From Candidatus Omnitrophota bacterium (GTDB lineage Bacteria > Omnitrophota > Gorgyraeia > 2-01-FULL-45-10): a DNA stretch of 35,824 bases. The stretch's first letter is position 1; every line of letters starts with the position of its first letter. The translations under genes and the position numbers were made by a program. The notes below the pieces were generated by a model. It did no database searches and was not told the DNA's origin. It saw nothing but the letters and a program-made list of their open reading frames with translations. Of the stretch, positions 22,254-30,229 are shown piece by piece. The DNA lies in contig JAGOLR010000010.1 in the NCBI GenBank assembly GCA_017993955.1, positions 1 to 35,824 of the forward strand, given 5' to 3'.

Positions 22254-22700
22254 ATGATTGATACCAAGGTGTTATCCGAAATTCTGGCGCTCAAAAACGC
22301 GCCTCTTGCGGAGCTGCAGGCCAAATACGCGGAGCTTTACGGCGGCAAAAATGCCCCTAACATCAACCGTATAGAGCTCTGGAAGAAGATCGCCTATAAG
22401 CTGCAGGAGCGGGAATATGGCGCCCTATCGGCTGAAGCGGACACCGCGCGGGATAGCTTAATCAACGAATATGACCCGATAAACCAGAGGGCGCTGCGCT
22501 CCGAAACTGCCAGAGCCCGTGATAAGAGGCTCCCTATTCCCGGCACAGTAATCACTAAGACATATAAGGGCAAACAATTACAGGTGAAGGTTCTTGAAAA
22601 AGGCTTCGAATATAACGGAAGAGTATATAGATCGATAGGTGCCGTAGCGAAAGCGATAACAGGCATCCATTGGAGCGGGTATCTATTCTTTAACCTATAG
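22254..22700 (+). CDS. DUF2924 family protein, recombinase partner
   Basis: A 148-residue protein. The N-terminal LKNAPLAELQAKYAELYGG and LWKKIAYKLQEREYGAL, and the C-terminal PGTVITKTYKGKQLQVKVLE, GFEYNGRVYRSIGAVAKAIT and HWSGYLFFNL, match DUF2924 along its length. Proteins of this family are found almost always next to a serine recombinase and may bind DNA or direct the recombination, but the biochemical role is unknown. The start at 22254 follows GGAGG; a GTG at 22245 is in frame but overlaps that site. The recombinase gene starts ten bases after its stop. Confidence 0.88.
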   Translation: MIDTKVLSEILALKNAPLAELQAKYAELYGGKNAPNINRIELWKKIAYKLQEREYGALSAEADTARDSLINEYDPINQRALRSETARARDKRLPIPGTVITKTYKGKQLQVKVLEKGFEYNGRVYRSIGAVAKAITGIHWSGYLFFNL

Positions 22701-22709
22701 GTATTAATT

Positions 22710-24002
22710 ATGAAGCCGAAAATCTACTGCGCCATATACACCCGAAAATCCACAAGCGAAGGGCTCGACACCGACTTCACCTCCCTCGACAACCAGCGCG
22801 AGTCTTCCGAGAGCTACATCCAAAGCCAAAAAAGCGAAGGCTGGATAGCGCTACCCGACCGGTATGACGATGGCGGCTATACCGGCGGTAACACCGAGCG
22901 CCCTGCCCTACAAAGGCTTATTACCGATATCAAAGAAGGTAAGGTCAACTGCGTTGTCGTCTATAAAGTGGATAGGCTGTCGAGATCGCTTCTCGATTTC
23001 GTGCAGATATTGGAGCTATTTGAAAAGAATGGCGTCACGTTTGTGTCGGTCACACAGCATTTCAATACCAATAACTCAATGGGACGTCTTACTCTCAACA
23101 TACTTTTATCTTTCGCGCAGTTCGAGCGCGAGATCATCAGCGAAAGGGTCAAAGATAAGATGGGTGCCGCGCGCAAGAAAGGTAAATGGGTCGGCGGGGC
23201 TCCTATCCTGGGCTATGACATCGACAAAGTAAACCATAAGCTCGTCGTTAATAAGACCGAGGCGGAACTTGTCCGTAAGATGTTCGATATATATCTGGAA
23301 AAGAAGTCATGTCTTAAAACGGCTATGACGCTTAACGATGAAGGATATAAAACGAAAGAGTTTATTTCGAAAACCGGTAATAAGCATGGTGGTTTCCAAT
23401 TCAAGCATACAAACATCCAGCAGATGCTTAAGAATCCTCTCTACGTCGGGAAGGTTCATCACGACGGAGCCTTGTATCCCGGACTACAGGAAGCGATAAT
23501 TTCTGAGGCGATATTCCAAAGGGCTCAAGATCTTTTAAAAAGTAACCGTGTTGAGCGCTTTAGACGCAAAAACGTGCCGTTCCGAGGCCTCCTCAACCAT
23601 ATCTTGCGTTGCAAGGCATGCGACAGCATAATGTTTCATACCTACACAAAGAAGAAACACCGCGGCTACCGTTACTATGTCTGCATGAACGCCCAAAAAC
23701 GCGGTTATCAGAACTGCCCCACACGGTCGGTGAACGCTCAATCAATCGAGGACGCTGTCATAGAGTCGTTAAGAACCAGCGGAAAAGATGATCAGGCGCT
23801 TGATAACGCGCTAATCGTTAACTCGCCTATATGGGAGGCACTCTTCCCGCAGGAAAAGCACCACGCGCTGCGCCTTATGCTTAAAAGCGCTTACTATGAC
23901 GGTAAAAACGAAAAGCTTGGGCTCGCGTTTAATCCAAGCGGGATCGCACTATTAAACAGAATGCAGGAAGGGCTGCCAGACGATGGACACGATAGATCGT
24001 GA
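22710..24002 (+). CDS. Large serine recombinase (integrase of the island)
   Basis: A 430-residue site-specific recombinase. The resolvase domain (1-150) has the catalytic Ser14 in IYTRKSTSEG, Arg in YKVDRLSRSLLDF and the helix QFEREIISERVKDKM. A recombinase domain (165-275, GYDIDKVNHKLVVNKTEAE...NPLYVGKV) and a zinc ribbon (Cys301, Cys304 in LRCKAC, then Cys in YYVC and QNCP) follow. The coiled-coil part is short. Such enzymes integrate and excise elements without host factors. It is encoded 0.6 kb from the tRNA-Lys 3' end, the usual place for an island integrase. It overlaps the next gene by 20 bases. Confidence 0.93.
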   Translation: MKPKIYCAIYTRKSTSEGLDTDFTSLDNQRESSESYIQSQKSEGWIALPDRYDDGGYTGGNTERPALQRLITDIKEGKVNCVVVYKVDRLSRSLLDFVQILELFEKNGVTFVSVTQHFNTNNSMGRLTLNILLSFAQFEREIISERVKDKMGAARKKGKWVGGAPILGYDIDKVNHKLVVNKTEAELVRKMFDIYLEKKSCLKTAMTLNDEGYKTKEFISKTGNKHGGFQFKHTNIQQMLKNPLYVGKVHHDGALYPGLQEAIISEAIFQRAQDLLKSNRVERFRRKNVPFRGLLNHILRCKACDSIMFHTYTKKKHRGYRYYVCMNAQKRGYQNCPTRSVNAQSIEDAVIESLRTSGKDDQALDNALIVNSPIWEALFPQEKHHALRLMLKSAYYDGKNEKLGLAFNPSGIALLNRMQEGLPDDGHDRS

Positions 24003-24399
24003 GTTTGACATAAAGCTCAAAAAAGTGTTTCATGCCCCGGATACGCGGACCGACATGAGGTTCGCGAGACTCCCGCGCATTAGAAGGTATCTTCTTTTAG
24101 CTTTCCAGATCGACCGGTTGATCGAAAACGATCCTGATTTATCGCTATACAAGATAGCGGACTGGCTGGGTTGGTCATATACTCACGTAAAACAGATCGC
24201 CAATCTCATCTATCTCTGCCCGAAGATCCAGAAAGAACTGTTACTCGGTGATACAGATAAGATAAGCCGCTTTAGCGAGTCCTCATTGCGCCCTGTTACG
24301 AAGGAAGTAAACTGGCAAAATCAGCTATCTCTTTGGCAAGACCTGCTAAATAAACCCCCTCAAATACCCGCAAATTCCACTAAACTAGCGACATCCTAA
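23983..24399 (+). CDS. Small HTH protein downstream of the serine recombinase
   Basis: A 138-residue basic protein. The segment RLPRIRRYLLLAFQIDRLIE, then LSLYKIADWLGWSYTHVKQIANLIYLCPKIQKELL, is a helix-turn-helix closely resembling small proteins commonly encoded directly after serine recombinases with DUF2924 upstream. The C-terminal VTKEVNWQNQLSLWQDLL resembles the family's 'W..Q...W' end. It may act as a recombination directionality or regulatory factor; this is not established. It overlaps the recombinase gene by 20 bases, indicating coupled translation. Decayed copies of its 3' end occur at 4063-4155 and 2451-2505. Confidence 0.7.
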   Translation: MDTIDREFDIKLKKVFHAPDTRTDMRFARLPRIRRYLLLAFQIDRLIENDPDLSLYKIADWLGWSYTHVKQIANLIYLCPKIQKELLLGDTDKISRFSESSLRPVTKEVNWQNQLSLWQDLLNKPPQIPANSTKLATS

Positions 24400-24454
24400 A
24401 TTTGATAGTTTGATATACATTTCTGGCCGGAAATCGGCCTATAAAGGCCGGCTA

Positions 24455-24618
24455 GCGTTAAAATGGCGGGCTCTTGCGGTAGCGATCAATTTCGAATAAT
24501 TCGCGGGAAATACTCAAATTCCTCGTCGGGAAATCATAGAAAAAGCCCTCGTCAGTAGAACCTAACGAGGGCTTCAATGTTATCTACCTATCTGTTTCTT
24601 GGTAGATTAAGTGGTGAG
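24455..24618 (+). repeat. Element right-end trailer, copy B (164 bp)
   Basis: Collinear with 4211-4374 (see that entry). It links the HTH gene to the tRNA-Lys 3' end and ends exactly with TGGTGAG, the last bases of the tRNA. Hairpin arms AAGCCCTCGT (24543-24552) and ACGAGGGCTT (24565-24574) may terminate the recombinase operon. The preceding gap 24400-24454 holds only a GGCC-rich inverted repeat. Confidence 0.8.
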
Positions 24619-24687
24619 CCGCGCAGGACTCGAACCTGCCACAACCACATTAAAAGTGTGGTGCTCTGCCTGATGAGCTAGCGGCCC
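24612..24687 (-). tRNA. tRNA-Lys (anticodon TTT)
   Basis: A complete 76-base cloverleaf read on the minus strand: acceptor GGGCCGC/GCGGCTC (one G-U pair), D arm GCTC...GAGC, anticodon arm CCACA-CTTTTAA-TGTGG with anticodon TTT, T arm GCAGG-TTCGAGT-CCTGC, discriminator A and an encoded CCA end. Its 3' end abuts the recombinase module and is duplicated at 2854-2879 and 4525-4545, so it is the likely integration target that stays intact after insertion. Confidence 0.97.
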
Positions 24688-24689
24688 GC

Positions 24690-24776
24690 TTAGTTCCCAG
24701 TTCCTAGTTTTAGTTCCTAGTAAAAAATGGTTTTTCGATTTTACCTGACAACCAAGAACTAATAACTAAGAACTAA
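24690..24776. repeat. Wordy intergenic palindrome between tRNA-Lys and frr
   Basis: The word AGTTCCTAGT is repeated with variations on the left (24691-24720), and its complement-like words (AAGAACTAATAACTAAGAACTAA) stand on the right (24753-24776), giving an imperfect hairpin. It lies at the end of frr and may terminate the rpsB-tsf-pyrH-frr transcript. Confidence 0.45.
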
Positions 24777-25323
24777 TTTCTTTCTCCTTCGCCGCCAAAG
24801 CGGTGTCGATCTCTTTTATGAATTTGTCGGTCAATTTCTGTATATCTTCTTGCGCCTTGAAGCGTTCATCCTCAGTGATGTGTTTGTCCTTCTCCTCTTT
24901 CCGGGTGTGCTCCATAGCGGAATGCCTGCAGGTCCGTATCGATATTCTCCCGTCCTCGGCGATCTTTTTTAAAACTTTGTCCAACTCGGCCCGGCGCTCC
25001 TGCGTCAGAGGCGGCACGGATAATCTGATGACCTTGCCGTCATTGGTAGGGGCAATGCCGATGTCGGATTTAAGTATGGACTTCTCTATATCTGCCAGAG
25101 AATTTTTATCCCATGGCTGTATTACTATAAGTCTTGCATCCGCCGCCGAGATCTGGGCAAGCTGTTTTAACGGCGTTGGAGTGCCGTAATAATCTACGCG
25201 CAGCCCTTCCACAATCGCGGTAGATGCCCGCCCGGTCCTGATAGTGGAAAATTCTCTGACGGTAGCTTCCACCGTCTTCTTCATCTTCATCTCAGTATCG
25301 TGGACGATCTCTTTAGTTGTCAT
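24766..25323 (-). CDS. frr: Ribosome recycling factor
   Basis: A 185-residue protein of the usual length. Typical motifs are STIRTGRAS, DYYGTPTPLKQLA, IQPWDKNSLADIEKSIL, and RRAELDKVLKKIAEDGRISIRTCRHSA. RRF splits post-termination ribosomes together with EF-G in the cytoplasm. The gene follows pyrH by three bases, as in the widespread rpsB-tsf-pyrH-frr cluster. Confidence 0.97.
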   Translation of the reverse strand: MTTKEIVHDTEMKMKKTVEATVREFSTIRTGRASTAIVEGLRVDYYGTPTPLKQLAQISAADARLIVIQPWDKNSLADIEKSILKSDIGIAPTNDGKVIRLSVPPLTQERRAELDKVLKKIAEDGRISIRTCRHSAMEHTRKEEKDKHITEDERFKAQEDIQKLTDKFIKEIDTALAAKEKEISS

Positions 25324-25326
25324 AGT

Positions 25327-26046
25327 CTATCCCTTTACGATTGTACCTATCTTTTCGCCCATAATCACCCTCTTAATATTGCCTTCTTTGGTGAGGTTAA
25401 AAACGATTATCGGCAGTTTATTATCCATGCAAAGGCTTGTGGCCGTGGCATCCATGACCTTAAGACCTTTTTTAAGCACATCCAGGTATTTGAGTGTATC
25501 ATACTTTCTTGCGCGTTTGTTCTTTACGGGATCTGAGGAATATACACCATCCACTTTAGTCCCTTTTATGATCACATCAGCTCCGATCTCTATCGCCCGA
25601 AGCGCCGCGGTGGTATCGGTGGTAAAATAAGGGTTGCCTGTGCCGCCCACGAATATGACTACCCGGCCTTTTTCAAGATGACGTATGGCGCGGCGCCTTA
25701 TAAAAGGTTCGGCGAGCTGCTGCATCTGTATGGCGGTCTGCACTCTGGTAAATACGCCGTGTTTTTCAAGCGCGTCCTGGAGCGCCAGGCCGTTTATGAC
25801 CGTGGCAAGCATACCCATATAGTCGGCGCTTACGCGGTCTATACCTTTTTTAGTGCCGGAGACGCCTCGGAATATATTGCCGCCACCTATCACTATAGCT
25901 ATCTCTACGCCGAGCTTACGTATCTCGCCGAGTTGCTTCGCTATAGACTCCATTACATCGCAATCGATGCCGTAGCCGAGCCGCCCCTGAAGAGCTTCCC
26001 CGCTTAATTTCAATACGACGCGTTTGAATGCTGGTTTAATAGACAT
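25327..26046 (-). CDS. pyrH: UMP kinase
   Basis: A 239-residue bacterial UMP kinase (amino acid kinase fold) that makes UDP from UMP and ATP in pyrimidine synthesis. Motifs include [41 protein letters not shown] and [15 protein letters not shown]. It precedes frr with three bases between them. A long palindrome separates it from tsf. Confidence 0.97.
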   Translation of the reverse strand: MSIKPAFKRVVLKLSGEALQGRLGYGIDCDVMESIAKQLGEIRKLGVEIAIVIGGGNIFRGVSGTKKGIDRVSADYMGMLATVINGLALQDALEKHGVFTRVQTAIQMQQLAEPFIRRRAIRHLEKGRVVIFVGGTGNPYFTTDTTAALRAIEIGADVIIKGTKVDGVYSSDPVKNKRARKYDTLKYLDVLKKGLKVMDATATSLCMDNKLPIIVFNLTKEGNIKRVIMGEKIGTIVKG

Positions 26047-26059
26047 ATCCGCAGCTTTT

Positions 26060-26136
26060 AGCGGATAGCGTTTAGCGGGTAGCGTTTAGAAAATCAATTT
26101 TTCCTGTACGCTATACGCTCTACGCTAAACGCTATA
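26060..26136. repeat. Wordy intergenic palindrome between tsf and pyrH
   Basis: Left arm built from TAGCGTTTAGCGGGTAGCG, right arm from CGCTATACGCTCTACGCTAA; the two pair around a short AT-rich middle. The stop codon of tsf lies inside the right arm. It may lower read-through or protect mRNA ends inside the operon. Confidence 0.55.
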
Positions 26137-26716
26137 ACTCTTCTCCGACTTGATAACGAACGAACCGCCTCACGATGATATTCTCGCCTATCTTGGCGAT
26201 CATCGAGGTCACTATATCCTTTACCTTCATATTCTGATCTTTTATGAAAGGCTGCTCCAAAAGGCATGCGTCATCGTAAAATTTGGTCAGCTTACCCTGA
26301 ATTATCTTCTCCATCGCAGCGGCAGGCTTACCTTCCAGCTGGGCCTTTATTATCTCAGTCTCTTTCTTAACGGCCTCTTCCGACACATCCTCTTTTCTAA
26401 CATATATAGGGTTAGAAGCCGCCACCTGCATAGCTATATCCTTTACGAAGTTTTTAAAGTCATCGTTCCTGGCCACAAAGTCAGATTCGCAGCTTACTTC
26501 TACAAGGACGCCGATCTTGCCTCCCAGATGTATATAGCTTTCGATACGACCCTCTTTGGCCTGGCGGCCGGCCTTTTTACTGGCAAGCGCTACCCCCTGC
26601 TTTCTCAAAACCTCTATGGCCTTCTCCACATCTCCGTTAGATTCGCGAAGGGCCTTCTGGCAATCGACTACACCTGCGTTTGTCTTTTCTCTTAATCTCT
26701 TTATGGCATCTAGCAT
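26132..26716 (-). CDS. tsf: Translation elongation factor Ts (short form)
   Basis: A 194-residue EF-Ts, the nucleotide exchange factor of EF-Tu. The N-terminal UBA-like domain (1-50, IKRLREKTNAGVVDCQKAL) is followed by the core with EVSCESDFVARNDDFKNFV and a C-terminal helix. The length equals the short form of Thermus rather than the 280-residue form of E. coli, so one core subdomain is missing. Confidence 0.95.
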   Translation of the reverse strand: MLDAIKRLREKTNAGVVDCQKALRESNGDVEKAIEVLRKQGVALASKKAGRQAKEGRIESYIHLGGKIGVLVEVSCESDFVARNDDFKNFVKDIAMQVAASNPIYVRKEDVSEEAVKKETEIIKAQLEGKPAAAMEKIIQGKLTKFYDDACLLEQPFIKDQNMKVKDIVTSMIAKIGENIIVRRFVRYQVGEEL

Positions 26717-26774
26717 GATTTCCGTCCTTATATTTGATTTTTTAAACTTTTAGTGTCAATAGTGCCGAATATTT

Positions 26775-26864
26775 TAAATCCTAAATTCGAAGTACGAATA
26801 TCGAAACAAACTTTAATTTCGAATTTCGAAATTGTTTCGTATTTCAATATTCGGATTTCGGATT
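26775..26864. repeat. Wordy intergenic palindrome between rpsB and tsf
   Basis: The words TTCGAA, TACGAATATCGAA and TTTCGAATTTCGAAATT are arranged so that left (26775-26815) and right (26816-26864) halves pair imperfectly over about 40 bases. It begins 12 bases after the rpsB stop codon in transcription order. The remaining bases to the tsf start show nothing else. Confidence 0.5.
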
Positions 26865-26875
26865 TGACTCAGCTC

Positions 26876-27742
26876 CTACTTTATAGGCTTCTTTAATTTG
26901 CGTTTAATCGGAACGTCTTTGGGAAGGGCTTCGTCTTCTTTAAGCTTAAGGTCGCCTTCTACCAGTTCCTCGACCTCTTCATCTATGACTTTAATGCCTT
27001 CTTTGTCTTCCATAGCTGCCGCCGCATCTTCGCGAGCTTTCACTTCGCCCGCGGCAAATGCCTCCCTACCCGCCAGCACAGCATCTGCGATAAGACTTGT
27101 GACGAGTTTTATGGAACGGATCGCGTCGTCATTACCCGGTATCACATAGTCTATTATGTCCGGGTCTGAGTTGGTATCCACAAGGGCAACCACAGGGACT
27201 CCGAGCTTTCTGGCCTCTTTTACGGCAATATCTTCCTTTTTGGCGTCTATCACAAATACGGCCTTAGGAAGCTTATCCATGCCGCGAATACCTTCCAGGT
27301 TCTTGTTAAGTTTGTACATCTCTTTGTTGAGTTTGGAGGCTTCTTTCTTTGATAACTTAGCCATGGTGCCGTCCTCTTTTATCCTCTCCAGCTCCTCAAG
27401 GCGCTTTATGCTCTTTTTGAGAGTTTGGTAATTGGTAAGCATGCCGCCAAGCCATCGCTGGTTGACAAAGAACATCCCGCTCCGCAATGACTCTTCCTTG
27501 ATTATGTCCTGTGCCTGTTTCTTTGTCCCAACAGCCAGTATGTGGCCTCCTGAACTTGCCATATTCCTTAAGAATGCGCAGGCTTTTGCAATAGCAGACT
27601 GGGTCTTCGACAGATCTATTATGTATATACCGTTCTTATCGCCGAATATATACTTCTTCATCTTGGGATTCCAGCGCTTGGTCTCATGACCAAAATGTAC
27701 TCCTGCCTCTAATAGATTTTTCATTAGCGATGATTCTACCAT
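26876..27742 (-). CDS. rpsB: 30S ribosomal protein S2
   Basis: A 288-residue S2 protein. [37 protein letters not shown] and the '[29 protein letters not shown]' region are diagnostic. An acidic then basic C-terminal extension of about 55 residues ([20 protein letters not shown], then KRKLKKPIK) goes beyond the conserved core. The ATG at 27742 fits the family start, though the AAGGAGG upstream is about 15 bases away, farther than ideal. Confidence 0.97.
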   Translation of the reverse strand: MVESSLMKNLLEAGVHFGHETKRWNPKMKKYIFGDKNGIYIIDLSKTQSAIAKACAFLRNMASSGGHILAVGTKKQAQDIIKEESLRSGMFFVNQRWLGGMLTNYQTLKKSIKRLEELERIKEDGTMAKLSKKEASKLNKEMYKLNKNLEGIRGMDKLPKAVFVIDAKKEDIAVKEARKLGVPVVALVDTNSDPDIIDYVIPGNDDAIRSIKLVTSLIADAVLAGREAFAAGEVKAREDAAAAMEDKEGIKVIDEEVEELVEGDLKLKEDEALPKDVPIKRKLKKPIK

Positions 27743-27811
27743 AGAGTTACTGATTAGCCTCCTTTTGTGTAATACACTAGTGATTTTAGCGGTTTTCTAG
27801 CCGACTTTTTA

Positions 27812-27839
27812 GAGAAAAAAGTAAAGGTATTGTACCTTT
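27812..27839 (-). terminator. Intrinsic terminator after msbA
   Basis: On the minus strand AAAGGTA and TACCTTT (27823-27839) form a 7-bp stem with a 3-base loop, followed by ACTTTTTTCTC. It separates msbA from rpsB. Confidence 0.6.
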
Positions 27840-27860
27840 TTTGAATATATTTTTCAACTA

Positions 27861-29684
27861 TTATTTTAATATATTATCTTTGAACTGCATATCGTACAAA
27901 CGCTTATATAAACCGCTTCTACGGATAAGTTCTTCATGAGAACCAGACTCTACCACGGAACCTTTTTCAAGTACGTATATGCGGGTAGCGTGTTTTATGG
28001 TGCTTAAACGGTGGGCTATGACAAATACTGTCCTTCCCCTCATCATCCTGTCTATGGCTTCCTGCACAAGGACCTCGGATTCGGTATCCAATTGTGAAGT
28101 AGCCTCATCCAGGATAAGTATAGGAGGGTCTTTGAATACCGCCCTGGCTATAGCAAGCCTCTGCTTCTCGCCTCCGGACATCCTGAATCCACGCTCGCCT
28201 ATTATGGTGTCATATCCTTTGGGCATACGCATAATGAAATCATGAGCGTTCGCTATCTTGGCAGCTTTAGTTATGCCTTCTACGTCCTGGGACCGGGCCC
28301 CGTAAGCTATATTCGAAGCAACGGTATCGTTAAAAAGGATCGTCTCCTGAGTTACTATGCCTATCTGCCCCATAAGAGACTGAAGAGTGCAATCCCTTAC
28401 ATCTACGCCATCTATCTTCACTGAACCTTTAGTAACATCGTAAAAACGGGGTATTAAATTAACCAGAGTAGTCTTGCCTGCGCCGCTAGGTCCCACAAAT
28501 GCCGCTATCTGACCTGCCTTTACCTCTACATTCACATCCTTCAATATCTCTTTCTCGCCGTAATTAAAACACGCCCCCTCCAGAATAATTCCATCCTTTA
28601 TGCGGGGCAATACAACGGCATCCTTCTTCTCCATTACAGAGGGTTTGGTGTCTAATAGCTCGAATATCCTGTCGGCGGCGGCCATGGCTTGCTGATTTAT
28701 GGTATATACGTTCGTAAGACGCTTCATAGGATGCATGATAGAAAGGAGAGCGGCGAGAAATGTCGCAAAGGCGCCGGCCGAAAGCGCGCCGGATATTATC
28801 TCCTTACCGGCGATCCAGAGTATTATAGCTACACAAAACATCCCCGCGAATTCCGTTATAGGGCTTACCACAGACATGCGCTTTATAGACTTCATGGCAA
28901 GACGGTAAAAATTGTAATTCTGATCTTTAAACTTCTTTGCCTCGTAATCTTCCATGGAAAAGGCCTTAACGACACGAATACCCGATATGGTCTCATGCAG
29001 GGTCATGGTAAGTTCGCCCATCTTTTCCTGGGATTGCCGGGAGATGCTTTTGAGGCGCTTTCCTATGCGGACAACCGGGTAAACCACCATGAGAAAGAGG
29101 CAGGCGCTGATGCCTATTAGAGCCCACGATATGGAAAAATATACTTTGATCGTAAACAATATACCGATATATATAACAAGCTGAATCGGAGAATATATCA
29201 GATCTGTAAGTCCCGTAGATATCGAGTCCCTTATTACCACGGCATCGTATGTTATACGCGACATAAGCTTGCCGGTAGCGTTCTTGGCATAAAAATCCAT
29301 AGACAGGGTCAGCAATTTCCTGTAAATAGCGTTCTTTACGTCATTAACGACTCTTTGGGATACATCATTCATCAGATACGTTTGGAAAAAAACGAATATA
29401 TTTTTTAAAAGCCACAATAGCATCACTATCATGGTCATGCTGCTCAAAAGTTGCAGCGGCGGGACGGCATTTACCTTGTCTACTATGCCCTGTATAAAAT
29501 CGGGGACGGCTATGCCTGCCGGCAATACGATCTTTTTACCAGCGATTATCTTATCCACCATCGGTATTATCATGGTAAAAGATATACCGCCAAAGCTGGA
29601 CCCGACCACCATGCATAGCACGGCAAGAGCCAGGACCCAGGCGTGAGGTATAACGAATTTTACAAGCCTGAAATATTTATTCAT
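27861..29684 (-). CDS. msbA: Lipid A export ABC transporter (MsbA-type)
   Basis: A 607-residue half-transporter. Six membrane helices occupy residues 15-325; the ATPase follows with Walker A GPSGAGKTT (about 398-406), signature MSGGEKQRL, Walker B ILILDEATSQLD and the switch His in IAHRLST. MsbA flips lipid A-core across the inner membrane. The nearby lpxB, lpxI, fabZ and lpxC support this over a drug exporter, though sequence alone cannot exclude other lipid or peptide substrates. No Shine-Dalgarno site is evident; a TATATT box seven bases before the ATG may give a leaderless transcript. Confidence 0.88.
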   Translation of the reverse strand: MNKYFRLVKFVIPHAWVLALAVLCMVVGSSFGGISFTMIIPMVDKIIAGKKIVLPAGIAVPDFIQGIVDKVNAVPPLQLLSSMTMIVMLLWLLKNIFVFFQTYLMNDVSQRVVNDVKNAIYRKLLTLSMDFYAKNATGKLMSRITYDAVVIRDSISTGLTDLIYSPIQLVIYIGILFTIKVYFSISWALIGISACLFLMVVYPVVRIGKRLKSISRQSQEKMGELTMTLHETISGIRVVKAFSMEDYEAKKFKDQNYNFYRLAMKSIKRMSVVSPITEFAGMFCVAIILWIAGKEIISGALSAGAFATFLAALLSIMHPMKRLTNVYTINQQAMAAADRIFELLDTKPSVMEKKDAVVLPRIKDGIILEGACFNYGEKEILKDVNVEVKAGQIAAFVGPSGAGKTTLVNLIPRFYDVTKGSVKIDGVDVRDCTLQSLMGQIGIVTQETILFNDTVASNIAYGARSQDVEGITKAAKIANAHDFIMRMPKGYDTIIGERGFRMSGGEKQRLAIARAVFKDPPILILDEATSQLDTESEVLVQEAIDRMMRGRTVFVIAHRLSTIKHATRIYVLEKGSVVESGSHEELIRRSGLYKRLYDMQFKDNILK

Positions 29685-29792
29685 ATGAGGTAATATATGC
29701 TACCATAGCCGGTTACTTTTGTCGAGCGACAGTAACCCGCCCCCCGCTTAACACAGCTCGCTGGTATTTAACGCTAACAAGCATTACATTCT

Positions 29793-29927
29793 CATACCCC
29801 CCAGAAGGACTGGTATTTCCGCGGGACGCAAAATTCCCGCATGGAATTTTGTCTTCGTAAATTCAAATTTTGCGTTGTCAAAATTTGAATTTAAGACCCG
29901 CTACAATACCAGTCCTTCTGGGGTATG
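29793..29927. repeat. Large palindrome (135 bp) between msbA and the oxidoreductase gene
   Basis: Outer arms of 23-25 bases (CATACCCC..CCAGAAGGACTGG and its complement, ending at 29927) enclose a further hairpin AAATTCAAATTTTG/CAAAATTTGAATTT (29859-29892). Sequence between arms also pairs in part. No gene is present. Bases 29700-29792 hold only the region upstream of msbA. Confidence 0.75.
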
Positions 29928-29965
29928 ATTACGCCAAGGCAAGAATTTACCAGCTCCACCTCTCT

Positions 29966-30146
29966 AAGAAATTTTTCAATTCCTGCCTTAGGGGTCCCCC
30001 GACGGGTCAGTATTGACGGAGGTCTTAAAACCCGAATTTTACAAAGAAAATTCGGGTTTTACGAAGCCGGATTTCCACTGGAAAGCCGGCGTCCTCCGGA
30101 GATACTGACCCGGAGAGGGGCCCAAAAGGAAATTGAAAAATTTCTT
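29966..30146. repeat. Large palindrome (181 bp) upstream of the oxidoreductase gene
   Basis: Arms begin AAGAAATTTTTCAATT and end in the complement AATTGAAAAATTTCTT, with further paired blocks GGGTCAGTAT/ATACTGACCC, GGAGG/CCTCC, AAAACCCGAATTTT/AAAATTCGGGTTTT and GCCGG repeats in the middle. The whole could fold into one long rod. It has no coding character. Confidence 0.75.
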
Positions 30147-30175
30147 ATTACATCCCCGTCTTCTAAGGAGGTGTC

Positions 30176-30204
30176 TTGCGGAAAGGCATGGGAAGTGTTA
30201 TAAT
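30176..30204 (+). promoter_or_regulatory. Promoter of the oxidoreductase-lpxB operon
   Basis: TTGCGG (30176-30181), 17 bases, then a perfect TATAAT (30199-30204). The ATG at 30230 has GAGGGA upstream. Confidence 0.6.
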
Positions 30205-30229
30205 CAACTTTAACTTTGAGGGATGATTT

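Noticed and set aside
25389-25395. A further TGGTGAG word
   Set aside because: It lies inside pyrH codons without a hairpin and outside the island; it is a chance match and shows that the 7-mer alone is not evidence.
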